Position numbers and translations under genes: made by a program. A model generated the notes under the pieces. That model had not been told where the DNA came from. It ran no database searches and worked only from the letters and a program-made list of their open reading frames with translations. DNA of 39,255 bases from Elusimicrobiota bacterium (GTDB taxonomy: Bacteria; Elusimicrobiota; Elusimicrobia; F11): the NCBI GenBank assembly GCA_022072025.1, contig JAJVIP010000002.1, positions 1 to 39,255 on the forward strand, read 5' to 3'. This document shows, piece by piece, positions 27,301-33,504 of the stretch. How positions within the stretch are numbered: the first letter of the stretch is position 1; every line of letters starts with the position of its first letter.

Positions 27301-30300
27301 ATGGCCACTGCCACCGGAAAAACCGTCGTCGCTCTAATGACAATGCATCTTTATCGGAAGGAAAGATTGAAAACACATCCCAATGAAGACCCGGGAGCAT
27401 TTTTGTTTGTAGTCAACAGAGGAAAAATCTTGGAACAGGCGGAAGACCTTTTGGTTCGGTTATTTCCTGGTCAGTACAGAACCACACGAATCTATGGGGG
27501 GGTGATCAACGGAACAGGTGATTACGCTCAAGCCGATGTGATATTTGCCACGCCGGCTTCTCTTGTTCCACGTAAAAAAGGGGAAAAGGATGATGAAAAT
27601 CAGGAAGACGAACAAGGCCAGGCGGATCAGGCCTATCAAGAATATGAAGTGAACCAAGAAGAGGGGCCAGCCGGTGCCGATTACCGATTGGCCAAACTGC
27701 TTCGAAGCAGAAAAATCGGCGGAGTTATCTTTGATGAGGTTCATCATGCTCCAGCGTCGACATTTGATCGAGTTTGGGATGAAGTAATAACAGCCAGTCA
27801 GAATAACGGATGGGACACTGTCATTCTCGGTTATACCGCCACTGAAGTCCGACCGGACAAACTTCCAGTTGTGGGGAGATTCCAACCCGCCGGCATTGTC
27901 CACGAATATTCGATTAAGAAGGCTCGGGATGAAGGCTATGTTGTGCCGCCGGTTGTGGTAAGCGGCGACACAGATATTCGGAAAAAATTTAACATGACAG
28001 ATACAGGGCGCCCCATCCTCCCAGGGGAACCCAGTTACGAAGACTACAAGGCATATCTATACTCCCCAGAACGTTATCCACACCTGCTTCAACAATATAG
28101 GCAACATTCCAACAGTCAATCAGACAAAAGAGCGCTGATTATCGCACCCAGTGTGGAGGACGCGCAAAATTTGAGGAATTATTTCTTGAAAAACGGCGTG
28201 AAGGCCATTTGCCTAACAAGCAAAGAAGACAAAACCTATGTGGACCATCACTATCAGGCATGGAAAGACCGAGCCTGGCCGAAGGAAAGCCACTATGGCA
28301 GCGAACCATTCCCGGACGTGGTGGTGTCCGTTTCTATGTTCAGAGAAGGAGTCGATATTCCAGGGATTCGGCTGGTCATACTTTGGCTGGACCCAAATTC
28401 CATCATTTCATTCATGCAGATTTTTGGGCGCGGGCTTCGTTTGGCAAAGTTTAAAAGCCACATGCTATTTGTGGATACCGTTGGGGCCTTTAGGAAAGTT
28501 CACTTGCTGCGTTATTTGGCAGGTATTCTGCAAAGCGAAAGAGGAAAAAACTATCCACCCGTGGATCTCCCCGAGATGGGTGAATTGCCAGAGGGACTGG
28601 GCATACCCCTCTTCCACGAGGAAATCGAACCCTTTTCGCCCGAATTGAACCAAGACGTCACGGAGGTATTCGATTTGATCTTTGATGACACGCCCGGCAT
28701 GTTGTGGGACCGGTACGGAACTCAAGTCCCACCCTCCGAGATGCGGGATCATATGGATCCCTATTTGGCGCGCCACATGATGAACCCCTCTTCGGATCAA
28801 AATCAATCTGAAACCGTTGAGCAGATGAAAAACTATTTGACCTCCATCGCAGGCGACTTGTCGAAGTTGAACCCGGAAACAATAAATGAACTTCGGTCAA
28901 GAGTGCGGTCAAGTTTCTTTCCAATCTCATCTGCGGAAAGGGACACGGGGGGGAGATCCTTCCCGGTGTCCGGCGTGACTGAAAATATTTTTATGCGACT
29001 GAATCAGCTTATCCGTTCTGCGAGTCCATCCATACAGGATGAACAGGTTGAATTAATTTTCCCGGAGTTCTCCGCTCTGGCTCGAAAAAAATCAGAAAAT
29101 CGCTCGAGAAATCTGGCCCAATTTCAAACCTACTTTTTTCGAAATACATTGAAGGGGTTTGTTACTTTTATCTTGGAAAGTAAGTACAGGCAGTCCATTA
29201 AAAAATTAACTTATCAATCCAGGACATTGCTGGCATTAATGCATCTTGACACCGGCATCTCGATCCCTTCCTTGCTTGAGTCCAATGAGGAGATTTCTCC
29301 GAGTAAGCTGCAGATCATCGACGATGCGGCAGAAGAAAAAGGGATTTCATCTGAAATTGCGCACATGGGTCTTGCGGTTTTGCAGAAGGCATGCATTGAG
29401 CTTTATTTGGGGTTGGTATTGCCTGTATTAAAAAAATCACCTTCGCATAAAAAAACAAATGAAATCTCATCTGAATCCTTTGAACTCGATCCATTGGAAT
29501 TCAAGAAGAAAATGTTGCTAATGGCACCAAAGGAATCCAGGGGCGCCTACACACCTGGGAAACTTTTGATTGATCGAATCAGGAATTTTTCGACTGCCAT
29601 TAAAAGAAATAACGAAAAGGGAATTGAGGAATCCGCCACTTCATTGGATCAGTTTATTCTCGATCTGGATGATTTCGAACAGTACAACATCGAAAATCTT
29701 AATAGAGATATTATTCAACAGCTGCTTAATACACGCCTCACTATCAAGAATATGTTGGACTCACGGGAAAAAAATGCCACCGGCATTGAAAGAAAATTGA
29801 TTACGGATATGGATAATTTTCTAAGGGGGCACGCCATTCTATGGGGAGCTGATGGTCCCGCATCCACTTCCGGGGTACTTTCTTTTCAACGAAGGGACCA
29901 ACGAAACTTCACATGGTATTTTAAGGATGATTCAGGATATACCACCGAGGCTCCATTCTCAATATGCCGCGACTCGTCTGGAAGAGTCAATGTTTATTGC
30001 AGCCAATTTCCCTCCGGCTTGGTCGCTCGGTTTAATCAGGGGTCTGCCGATGACAGAAATATCCTATTGAAGGCTCAGAGGGAGAGCTTTGTCCATTTAG
30101 AGAAACTCTTTGGGCCAAGATTGGTGTTTCTTTTTCCAGATTTCGATTCGACATTTGTTAATGCCCTTATGGATCATGTGGAGCAACAAACCACGCTTAA
30201 TTTTATTGGGCCCCTTGCCAATGTGGTTCCGAATTTTGGTCCAGACTATCTACGTTTTAGAGCCGAAACTTTGCGGTTCCGTGTTGAATTTTTAAACTCA

Positions 30301-33300
30301 GGTGAACTGAAACAAATGGAAGACCGGTACTTCACAAGGCATGAGAACCCCAGCAGTTGGATCAATAGTTTTGTCCTTGATCGCGAAGTGGCTTCGAGAA
30401 AAGGGGGCTTTACCACGCCGGGATCAATCGCCCGCCAAAAATTGAATCAATTTAATCCTACCGATGAGGAAGGTGAGCGGATGTTGAATGATTTACAATC
30501 CGAAGGTCTGGATATTTTGTCACGACCTGAAGTTTATGGACCAGAATTCAAAAAACTGAGTGGATTGTTACAACTTCATCTTCCCAACCGTCCGCTAAGT
30601 GTGATTCAGGTGCGATCCGCTCATGGTTTTCTGGGTTTGATGACCAAATACCCACAGGCAACAGACTACAGAGAGTCTGGTCTGTCAGCGATTTTGGGGT
30701 TTCTTGGCGCGCAAGTTGATTACGAGGGACAAGGGAAAAGTGTCCCAGAAGAAATTGTTTCGGATATCGAACAGCTTCTTCAACTTCAAAAAAAATACCT
30801 CAACCCCTCATTTTCTTCCGCATTGCAATCTGAGGCCATTGCGATCAAAAATCTTGCTCAACAAATAACAGGAAAATTGAAAACATCAGGAATATCCAGC
30901 GTATCGACGGCCGAGGGGCCTCCTTATTTCGTAGACGGAAATTTATACGGTTGGGTAATAACCGCGAAAAAAGGAAAAGAAACTCTTCATTTGGATCCCT
31001 TCCACGCAAGGACAGCTCTCGGAAAAGCGGGAAAGGGAGCGCAAATCATCCCAACGGCTGTAAAAAATGTTGATGTGAAGGGCACGACCTATTGCAAGCA
31101 ATGCGGAAAAAATTCGAATGATCACGGGAAATTTCAATATGATTTCTCGAAGAAATATCGGGGTACCCCACATGAGTTGCGACGAGATGCAGATGGTGAA
31201 ATTATTTTGCCTTCATCACTTTCTGAAAATAGAACCGACACTCAAGATGAGACAGGTGAAACCAACCCCTTGAGTCGCCGCAGTGTCGGCCGAGCGTGGG
31301 GGGGGGCTACTCTCACGGCCGCGGCGCTTGGGTTGGCGGCTCATGTCATCCAAATGAATGACACGGCTTCCACAATATTGATTGTGTCCGCACTGACTCT
31401 TTTTGGATTCTTCACGCTTCTCTTGGCCTTGATGCCCTTTATCTGGACAGCCGGAAGGTTCCTCGGAAACGTGGACAACACCGGTCCGCCGGAACAAATT
31501 TTTCTTTACGGCCGCGATGCTGTCTTCTCTGACGCCGCCCACTTCATTGAATACAACCCAAACAAATCTCGATTTGAAGTAAATCCCCGCCTCTATCGCC
31601 TCCTCACTTTTGGAATGACCTCCCCATCGAAGTCGATCCGCACTTTCGGAGTCCCGATCCGCTACGTCACCCACTTTGTGCTGGCTCTCGTTTTTGTTCC
31701 CCTCCACGAAGGTCGCCACGCGCGCGGCGATACCACTGAATGGAGGCCGTTCCTGTTGCAGTTCGGGATGTTCGCGCTCGTGATCGCTTCGTGTTTCGTT
31801 CTGCCCGCGCTTGGTTTTTCAGCTGGATGGGGCATGGGAATTTATTTGGCGGGCGCGGCGGCGTTTGCGGGGCGGGCGACATCGAAACCATACGGTGTCG
31901 TTACCACTACCGATTTGTTCAAAATTCGCGATCAAATCGACCATGCGGCTTGGCAGGGAAACACAAATGAAATAAAGCGTTTGATTTCCAGCCTTGAGAC
32001 GTTAAAGTCCGATGATCCGTCCGCTTCCGGTCTTCTCGTGGAAATCAGGACTGATGGACTGACGAAGTTGATTGAACTTTTGTTTTATGAATCGAGCAAG
32101 AAGATGAATGGTGGTCAATTAGACAGCGCCTTGGAATGTCTCTCGGAAGCTCAACAGATCCTCAAATCCCATTCCGGTATTTTTCAAAACCACCCCCTCC
32201 GCCAGAAGTTATCGCAATTACAAGACAAAATCAGAAATTTGCGCGCGCCTATCAACGCCATCAATGCAGAATCTTTATTGGCCTATCTTCCCGACAGCGT
32301 CACGCAAGTGTCTCTGGAAAATCAAATATCCGATGGAGAACTGACCGCTGTTTTATTAAAGACCGTGGGATGGACCGATAGGAATCGGTATTGGGTGGTG
32401 TCACTCGTAAATAATTCGGACGGCACCTTTTCTTTGGCGGCTCGCGCAAACGTGGATATCGATAAGGATAAAACGTCGAGTAAACCTTTCACGGTCACCT
32501 TCATTAAAGGAAAAGGCTTTCTTCAGCGAACCATCACATTGTTGTTGAGGAAAAACGTTTTATCCGCCTGGCAATCAGACGATATAGGTCAACGGTCAGA
32601 CGAGGCCAATGAAATGTATCGCCGAATGGAGTCAGATGCGACCCTCAAAGTAACACGAAATCAAAGGACGATTGTCGTGACCTTAAGCGGTGTCGAATGG
32701 ATTTCCGATGTGTTAACGGCATTTCTCGAAAAGGATATATCGCGTCTGGCGCCGGTTGCTCCCATCAATGTGGGTGGCGAGATTACGTCTTCCAGTAATC
32801 ACGAAGCCGCGCTGATCGATCAAATTGAACAGCTGGCCAATAATCCCGACCTCTTGCAGGCGATTAGAACCAGAATCTCGGAAAAAACTCACGCTCAAAT
32901 TTCAGACGAGGCGCTGGAAGTGCTCATCGCCGTGGCGCTTGGGAAAAGCGTCCGAACAGGAACCGCTCAAACAATATTGGATTCAACAAACACAGGCGAT
33001 AATTGCCTTATGGTTTTCAAAGGGAAGTCCGCATCAGACTCGGAACGACGAGTTCGGAAAATCCGGATGATGGCGGCATTTGTTCGAATGGCGTCAACAA
33101 AAATCGATCTCATGGCAGATGAGGAGGCACGGCCTGAGGTTCAACAGGCCATTGCAGCTTTACAGAGCTTTGGTTTGACTGTTCAATCCCGGATTCTTTG
33201 GGATCAAAAGAAGTTCTCTGAAATGGCCCAAAACGCCACTCTTGTCATCGTTCCACCCGATATGAAAATAGACCTTGGGCTCAAGAAATTCATTTCATTC

Positions 33301-33381
33301 GACGAGTTCATTCCCCCAATAACGAATGCTGGAATCGACCGTTTGGACAAAGCCCTCCGCGCCATACTGTCCGCCGCGTAA
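18385..33381 (+). CDS. Giant exported multidomain membrane protein 2 (GHKL ATPase-like, SF2 helicase, HExxH)
   Basis: A single frame of 4,998 codons. Order by residue: signal peptide 1-31 (or from Met4), NFWAERKKTSLP 35-46, a palindrome-encoded linker 77-97, shared N-terminal domain 120-615, degenerate CPBP-like membrane module 672-790, a long helical region to about 1560, a domain with GGSCLDL (about 1610), GHKL ATPase-like fold 1775-1990, second degenerate CPBP-like module 2055-2215, an unknown domain 2240-2660, third such module 2688-2800, SF2 helicase 2930-3400, a helical unknown region to 4230 with CKQC at 4237-4240, membrane segments with HEGRH at 4441-4445, a TPR-like stretch 4510-4620, and an unknown C-terminal region. 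ATG 18394 may be the true start. It is paralogous to giant 1 only at the N-terminus. A helicase and an ATPase behind a signal peptide are unusual, and the topology is unresolved. Confidence 0.9.
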   Translation: MDPMNSQVFRRFFSAFLTTLYFTTQVVLGSATESNFWAERKKTSLPKNSLLAALPASRATPVLHQLPSLAPTTISTLEGAAEGSGLDATRPDPSAPWIDSIPLTHGSLQEVYESSDEENQPPVVIVQDIHMNPEAQTNIAGILQELINHKKVGAVGVEGAFDVFDFQPFRRFEDKQTVKTVTEAFLKKNLLAAASYVGVTSPTEPPLFIGMDDHAYYDANVRAYLDSRSIKEKAVSEVRARQQAQQDKKKKVFSTELLRFDQLRSAHAKGTVGLGEYVKNLCPSPSFHNGGEVAKVTRNSNTSAGGDSPGRGFPFVLDQFLSAYEIESTLNFKQAERERQSVIEQLTKTLNEQEMSELMSQSLSYRMGRLGFGAYYQGLKKLCLKKGLSLSPTPAFDEYIRYVLLADGIQAKELYEALEKLESRVLRSLVKTREEQELVDESERTVLQSKLLEFSLTPKEWEKYNRIGRGVNSVPLQPFEDFYRYADLRSDKMVQNLLARIQIAPSETLAVKSEILNSNEVSNPKLLNQQRKGLGFGATDLGFPKPQVLITGGFHTPRITALLRQKKISYAVISPKITHLRQDSGGQAEYLSVFAREKTPLDKLFQGEKLFLSPSKIQTTDPSTAVTLQGSLCANVLGVLTFPWKIGKRFFTFHVRILNKADPTQVEVELSKWDWFYLTLLVNWENALFFLVPATRYLLNTLLPESSPVTWWIVSGVYLLSAALFAAAHPNPEKKTWLRWAKWIVLFGMGLCIGAPFASTSLGFLNAVLISISIHTPFNPLLLRARSLFADVPYLGDFLRWVPLASTLSPTRRRRPRRPSISLPALPNQYPLNAHTLSVGLMNTYLLKLYLKKFHAVGAEYSQSARYAFLAFAELLVREDPTGQTFRDVWLPNFEGESDLQTLFLVGKILSEHAPEVFKAEWIPAFNKYPDQWQGDLHNFLLRYTEDRDDYKQVRRLVDEDPSGNSALAHFQNTRDNDSHSMKILSGYTNVLNQSREALKSFISSDEPFVPLGKALYDPVALWPILKNFSDQMGSAQFAQSAVALGCLVLSEGEPSRLENSTRAWETLIDILATLKKFNIRHEGQRYLLVSAVTALGRQSDPIDAEVMSIAVRNYFNLKSGERVARGNKSPKTQIAHVLLDAALNQNELPSDFAAMWKEFVDTKNHNTVLPFVETLIHDANWRLVKELNPGFHAPAETRTLVRLIETFVSWSNGVEPKKSGAYWVQAHRVMACILRDQNSWNELGLNQEVKDHYYPRQFLREAQIKIYQLAARTYGRYAGFQAPLDEFMIGDLLEDETHKLPIEERVEAFRNKAKKIVDEIRSRLSAEERGQLQPLVDLMVQFHEMFDNQGRLDKVKILKIQADRLENIIGTAVGKILRLEKSVSLESVQELDEQEFRVIRYLMKYPQFMEHSHPLSAPLRAYYLVRFGGKTKEEATSKFYEALNLPAQTPHDKKVLEGPQPLTGHVFTGKLSPEQRERLGQWSEGLRHLSFIIGELKQGENPDKELAKLLEDIKANRQPTAADYATYRSAIKERISEREASATGTIQENLRIAEGHFRRFDELNAQVEADADTEEVMRNVRSVEVEISIENDPIQKLHLGWPSLGGSCLDLIDGSNGKYAAAHTIHPLVRVVFIREKGAEPGKSPLARISVAYDPVSGVLFAISPIKTNSEFEFSPLVGEFMAQWSKLGVDVVLPKSLSYDESLENGFIEGIDNVALAKGPIDFYSDLTGFETGTFRKNLEGMVLRRPSERKPGLEHADEAAATYTGENMTDIQHDSFRLTMAEADQQSINWTIDELVQNALNANMATGMSFEEALRSVKIQPRLSFDKSTLAIEISNEIPFDEKEFSKRLPSVLITLLRMRERSGDMIGLLTDLFVDPRRGREALAETILRVEQAINKTSAGWALTPGEIFLLLRSPFFSTKSENQEQLYGISADNIPMLGISGGAGLGLAKGAELLKQMGLRLAARFDGKRTTFVILILTEGRVELAQVSQGTLNRHLAEIAQENYWTAKNAATGNQLSGYTFPFPQNLRPPDPGGLMEWVREVFYPDMSPSDYAADAYWLENWVLYKWLGPTVGLFVFGLAYHLGLPDIGLGAVQAGDLLSSFKAANAVLWGIFALGHVPHLVVWFVQPLMNLVGRPKRTRGDRAPPLTLPSLVNHFIPALLISTLNITLLTLPWLTWFPVLATPLTTPLFYGALVVVGFVLVHKYVNYFLSVGAEPTSTFSYAQGIHLLKKIQSEQPLEMDDIFPNGNPDVRAISLVTHLIKQKGLISAKKRNEIFQLILRKAEGSIEIGAMKNSDSVPSVLPALYDLGVAVLDLEMEQARQSQISADPDITIPVWGIRRRDHLEWYGIAYRNNRLFFICAEQHHSWPAVYFQNLFILMMKRNPQRYQLLYEPGLGEVDAVRTEELWESQIPYYFEAVRQNVPTERGYATLHHEVVEEAAALRSNDSHPKGIDDETLAVAFLYSYLSNKSWWNNEVEKPVTANHLAYLCTLYALVAEFRLPPGRLDEALLNAFKRWEDLTPNDLLEHVNEISNLFLTISNKKQWKNFEKLNSDAPDRTTLYIAGFAHAGIFQGGFRLFNDGSLNGIKDLSSCVQFSKKYPDRSRFKIAYELAQELPSDIDYQNPMYSTPYERVKGTLEKWLKLHRVFLASLAKHEKEEFNLASDNPDASSVDATAQRVKSIYPASIWIRWTVVASAVETILYQYLGVRLLPGLLLWLAPQMSPEFAAIVGVGWTTLAFVLLHGKQTGKHFAVRLGLSVVLSSFFGIADLRLAFLAAIVTHAVYNAMALALRQYKPTQEFAETWLPLASTITKPQDEPNGQPSETQKAYMDEIVKDVWGQDPTEFEATYGKDDDGHDFIFLKHDEIDEVHNERYSFIYLVRFIPESTVALSPRIPNYKQTNTLIMPTRPSNGWSEQVLENGRNAFRRAIVGDPKNPRFREKVVLARYQAEAVKKTLAALEEHKLGMNVMATATGKTVVALMTMHLYRKERLKTHPNEDPGAFLFVVNRGKILEQAEDLLVRLFPGQYRTTRIYGGVINGTGDYAQADVIFATPASLVPRKKGEKDDENQEDEQGQADQAYQEYEVNQEEGPAGADYRLAKLLRSRKIGGVIFDEVHHAPASTFDRVWDEVITASQNNGWDTVILGYTATEVRPDKLPVVGRFQPAGIVHEYSIKKARDEGYVVPPVVVSGDTDIRKKFNMTDTGRPILPGEPSYEDYKAYLYSPERYPHLLQQYRQHSNSQSDKRALIIAPSVEDAQNLRNYFLKNGVKAICLTSKEDKTYVDHHYQAWKDRAWPKESHYGSEPFPDVVVSVSMFREGVDIPGIRLVILWLDPNSIISFMQIFGRGLRLAKFKSHMLFVDTVGAFRKVHLLRYLAGILQSERGKNYPPVDLPEMGELPEGLGIPLFHEEIEPFSPELNQDVTEVFDLIFDDTPGMLWDRYGTQVPPSEMRDHMDPYLARHMMNPSSDQNQSETVEQMKNYLTSIAGDLSKLNPETINELRSRVRSSFFPISSAERDTGGRSFPVSGVTENIFMRLNQLIRSASPSIQDEQVELIFPEFSALARKKSENRSRNLAQFQTYFFRNTLKGFVTFILESKYRQSIKKLTYQSRTLLALMHLDTGISIPSLLESNEEISPSKLQIIDDAAEEKGISSEIAHMGLAVLQKACIELYLGLVLPVLKKSPSHKKTNEISSESFELDPLEFKKKMLLMAPKESRGAYTPGKLLIDRIRNFSTAIKRNNEKGIEESATSLDQFILDLDDFEQYNIENLNRDIIQQLLNTRLTIKNMLDSREKNATGIERKLITDMDNFLRGHAILWGADGPASTSGVLSFQRRDQRNFTWYFKDDSGYTTEAPFSICRDSSGRVNVYCSQFPSGLVARFNQGSADDRNILLKAQRESFVHLEKLFGPRLVFLFPDFDSTFVNALMDHVEQQTTLNFIGPLANVVPNFGPDYLRFRAETLRFRVEFLNSGELKQMEDRYFTRHENPSSWINSFVLDREVASRKGGFTTPGSIARQKLNQFNPTDEEGERMLNDLQSEGLDILSRPEVYGPEFKKLSGLLQLHLPNRPLSVIQVRSAHGFLGLMTKYPQATDYRESGLSAILGFLGAQVDYEGQGKSVPEEIVSDIEQLLQLQKKYLNPSFSSALQSEAIAIKNLAQQITGKLKTSGISSVSTAEGPPYFVDGNLYGWVITAKKGKETLHLDPFHARTALGKAGKGAQIIPTAVKNVDVKGTTYCKQCGKNSNDHGKFQYDFSKKYRGTPHELRRDADGEIILPSSLSENRTDTQDETGETNPLSRRSVGRAWGGATLTAAALGLAAHVIQMNDTASTILIVSALTLFGFFTLLLALMPFIWTAGRFLGNVDNTGPPEQIFLYGRDAVFSDAAHFIEYNPNKSRFEVNPRLYRLLTFGMTSPSKSIRTFGVPIRYVTHFVLALVFVPLHEGRHARGDTTEWRPFLLQFGMFALVIASCFVLPALGFSAGWGMGIYLAGAAAFAGRATSKPYGVVTTTDLFKIRDQIDHAAWQGNTNEIKRLISSLETLKSDDPSASGLLVEIRTDGLTKLIELLFYESSKKMNGGQLDSALECLSEAQQILKSHSGIFQNHPLRQKLSQLQDKIRNLRAPINAINAESLLAYLPDSVTQVSLENQISDGELTAVLLKTVGWTDRNRYWVVSLVNNSDGTFSLAARANVDIDKDKTSSKPFTVTFIKGKGFLQRTITLLLRKNVLSAWQSDDIGQRSDEANEMYRRMESDATLKVTRNQRTIVVTLSGVEWISDVLTAFLEKDISRLAPVAPINVGGEITSSSNHEAALIDQIEQLANNPDLLQAIRTRISEKTHAQISDEALEVLIAVALGKSVRTGTAQTILDSTNTGDNCLMVFKGKSASDSERRVRKIRMMAAFVRMASTKIDLMADEEARPEVQQAIAALQSFGLTVQSRILWDQKKFSEMAQNATLVIVPPDMKIDLGLKKFISFDEFIPPITNAGIDRLDKALRAILSAA
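18618..18672. repeat. Palindrome inside giant gene 2 linker
   Basis: CAGAGGGGTCAGGTCTTG (18626-18643) and its exact complement CAAGACCTGACCCCTCTG (18650-18667) form 18-bp arms with a six-base loop, extended by GGGGG/CCCCC outside a bulge. It is read in frame as residues about 77-97 between the signal peptide and the shared domain. The sequence resembles REP-type palindromes mobilised by Y1/REP transposases (inference). Confidence 0.85.
19231..19262. repeat. Short imperfect palindrome inside giant gene 2
   Basis: CCCTCCCCAT, a ten-base spacer, then a complementary run with an extra G (ATGGGGGGGAGG). It encodes part of a Gly/Ser/Asn-rich insert of roughly 30 residues that giant 1 lacks at the same place. 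Confidence 0.55.
19911..20025. repeat. Decayed palindromic repeat inside giant gene 2
   Basis: AAATCC-type A/C-rich repeats (19918-19958) face T/G-rich complements (19984-20020), including CAAATCCCAA with TTGGGATTTG. It is translated as residues about 510-547 just before the VLITGGFH strand, the same position as the perfect 132-bp palindrome in giant 1. The shared AAACTCTAA and A/C-rich style suggest the same family. Confidence 0.65.
20398..20754 (+). other. Giant 2: degenerate CPBP-like membrane module 1
   Basis: Residues about 672-790. Hydrophobic helices contain WENALFFL (one glutamate, E685, where EExxxR is expected), SAALFAAAH, and SIHTPFN (HxxxN). The spacing fits the CPBP fold, but the second glutamate and the arginine are missing. 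Confidence 0.5.
23707..24354 (+). other. Giant 2: GHKL (HATPase)-like domain
   Basis: Residues about 1775-1990. An N-box-like helix ELVQNALNAN (about 1796-1805) is followed by an EISNEIPF strand, a long insert, and a GGAGLGLAKGAELLKQMG G2 box (about 1943-1960). A final TTFVILI strand completes the fold. This matches the ATP-binding fold of histidine kinases, Hsp90 and MutL. No histidine phosphoacceptor or receiver domain is seen, so the partner is unknown. Confidence 0.6.
24547..25029 (+). other. Giant 2: degenerate CPBP-like membrane module 2
   Basis: Residues about 2055-2215. WLENWVLYKWLGP stands where EExxxR is expected, then GIFALGHVPH (FxxxH-like) and VHKYVN (HxxxN). An RAPP turn mirrors the RGPP turn of the giant 1 modules. 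Confidence 0.45.
26446..26784 (+). other. Giant 2: degenerate CPBP-like membrane module 3
   Basis: Residues about 2688-2800. AVETILYQYLG replaces the usual vEExxFRg, followed by LAFVLLH and THAVYNAM. The HxxxN motif and helix spacing are kept; the paired glutamate and the arginine are not. Confidence 0.55.
27172..28584 (+). other. Giant 2: complete SF2 helicase core
   Basis: Residues about 2930-3400. Pre-motif ARYQAEAVKKTL; motif I MATATGKT (2973-2980, the first P-loop Gly replaced by Ala); motif Ia FVVNRGKILEQAE; motif II DEVHH (3117-3121); motif III GYTAT; motif V SMFREGVDIPG; motif VI QIFGRGLR (3345-3352). This is the type III restriction/UvrB-like SF2 plan. A Q/E/D-rich insert (27580-27680) lies between motifs Ia and II. 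No nuclease or methylase partner for a restriction system is nearby. Activity is plausible apart from the P-loop substitution. Confidence 0.85.
28941..28971. repeat. Short palindrome inside giant gene 2 after the helicase
   Basis: GGACAC(G)GGG pairs with CCCGGTGTCC with one gap. It encodes a DTGGRSFPVSG stretch between the helicase and the following helical region. Possibly another in-frame repeat insertion, but short. Confidence 0.45.
31657..31884 (+). other. Giant 2: membrane segment with HExxH motif
   Basis: Residues about 4425-4500. A hydrophobic helix ends in VPLHEGRHARGD, with H4441-E4442-x-x-H4445 matching zinc metallopeptidases, followed by two more hydrophobic helices. A third ligand is not obvious, so a peptidase role is only a possibility. 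Confidence 0.4.
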
Positions 33382-33419
33382 ACTGAAGTGGTCAGGAGAA
33401 GAGTTAACGGTTTCTGAGC

Positions 33420-33434
33420 GGGAGGTTTCCTCCC
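33420..33434 (+). terminator. Weak hairpin after giant gene 2
   Basis: GGGAGG-TTT-CCTCCC, 39 bases after the stop. The T-run is missing, so if it terminates transcription it is not a classical intrinsic terminator. It lies between the convergent ends of giant 2 and the ATPase. Confidence 0.3.
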
Positions 33435-33504
33435 TGTCAACTCATTTACTGGCTAGAGCAGATGTAGAACCACCTTCCAATTTCGGTTTGGATAAATCGG
33501 CATT

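Noticed and set aside
27172-28584. Type III restriction enzyme
   Set aside because: Helicase motifs are similar, but no endonuclease domain or methylase partner is present in the window.
1487-33381. Polyketide or nonribosomal peptide synthase as explanation for the giant genes
   Set aside because: No ketosynthase, condensation, adenylation or carrier motifs are seen. The domains found are glucan enzymes, a methyltransferase, a helicase and membrane modules.
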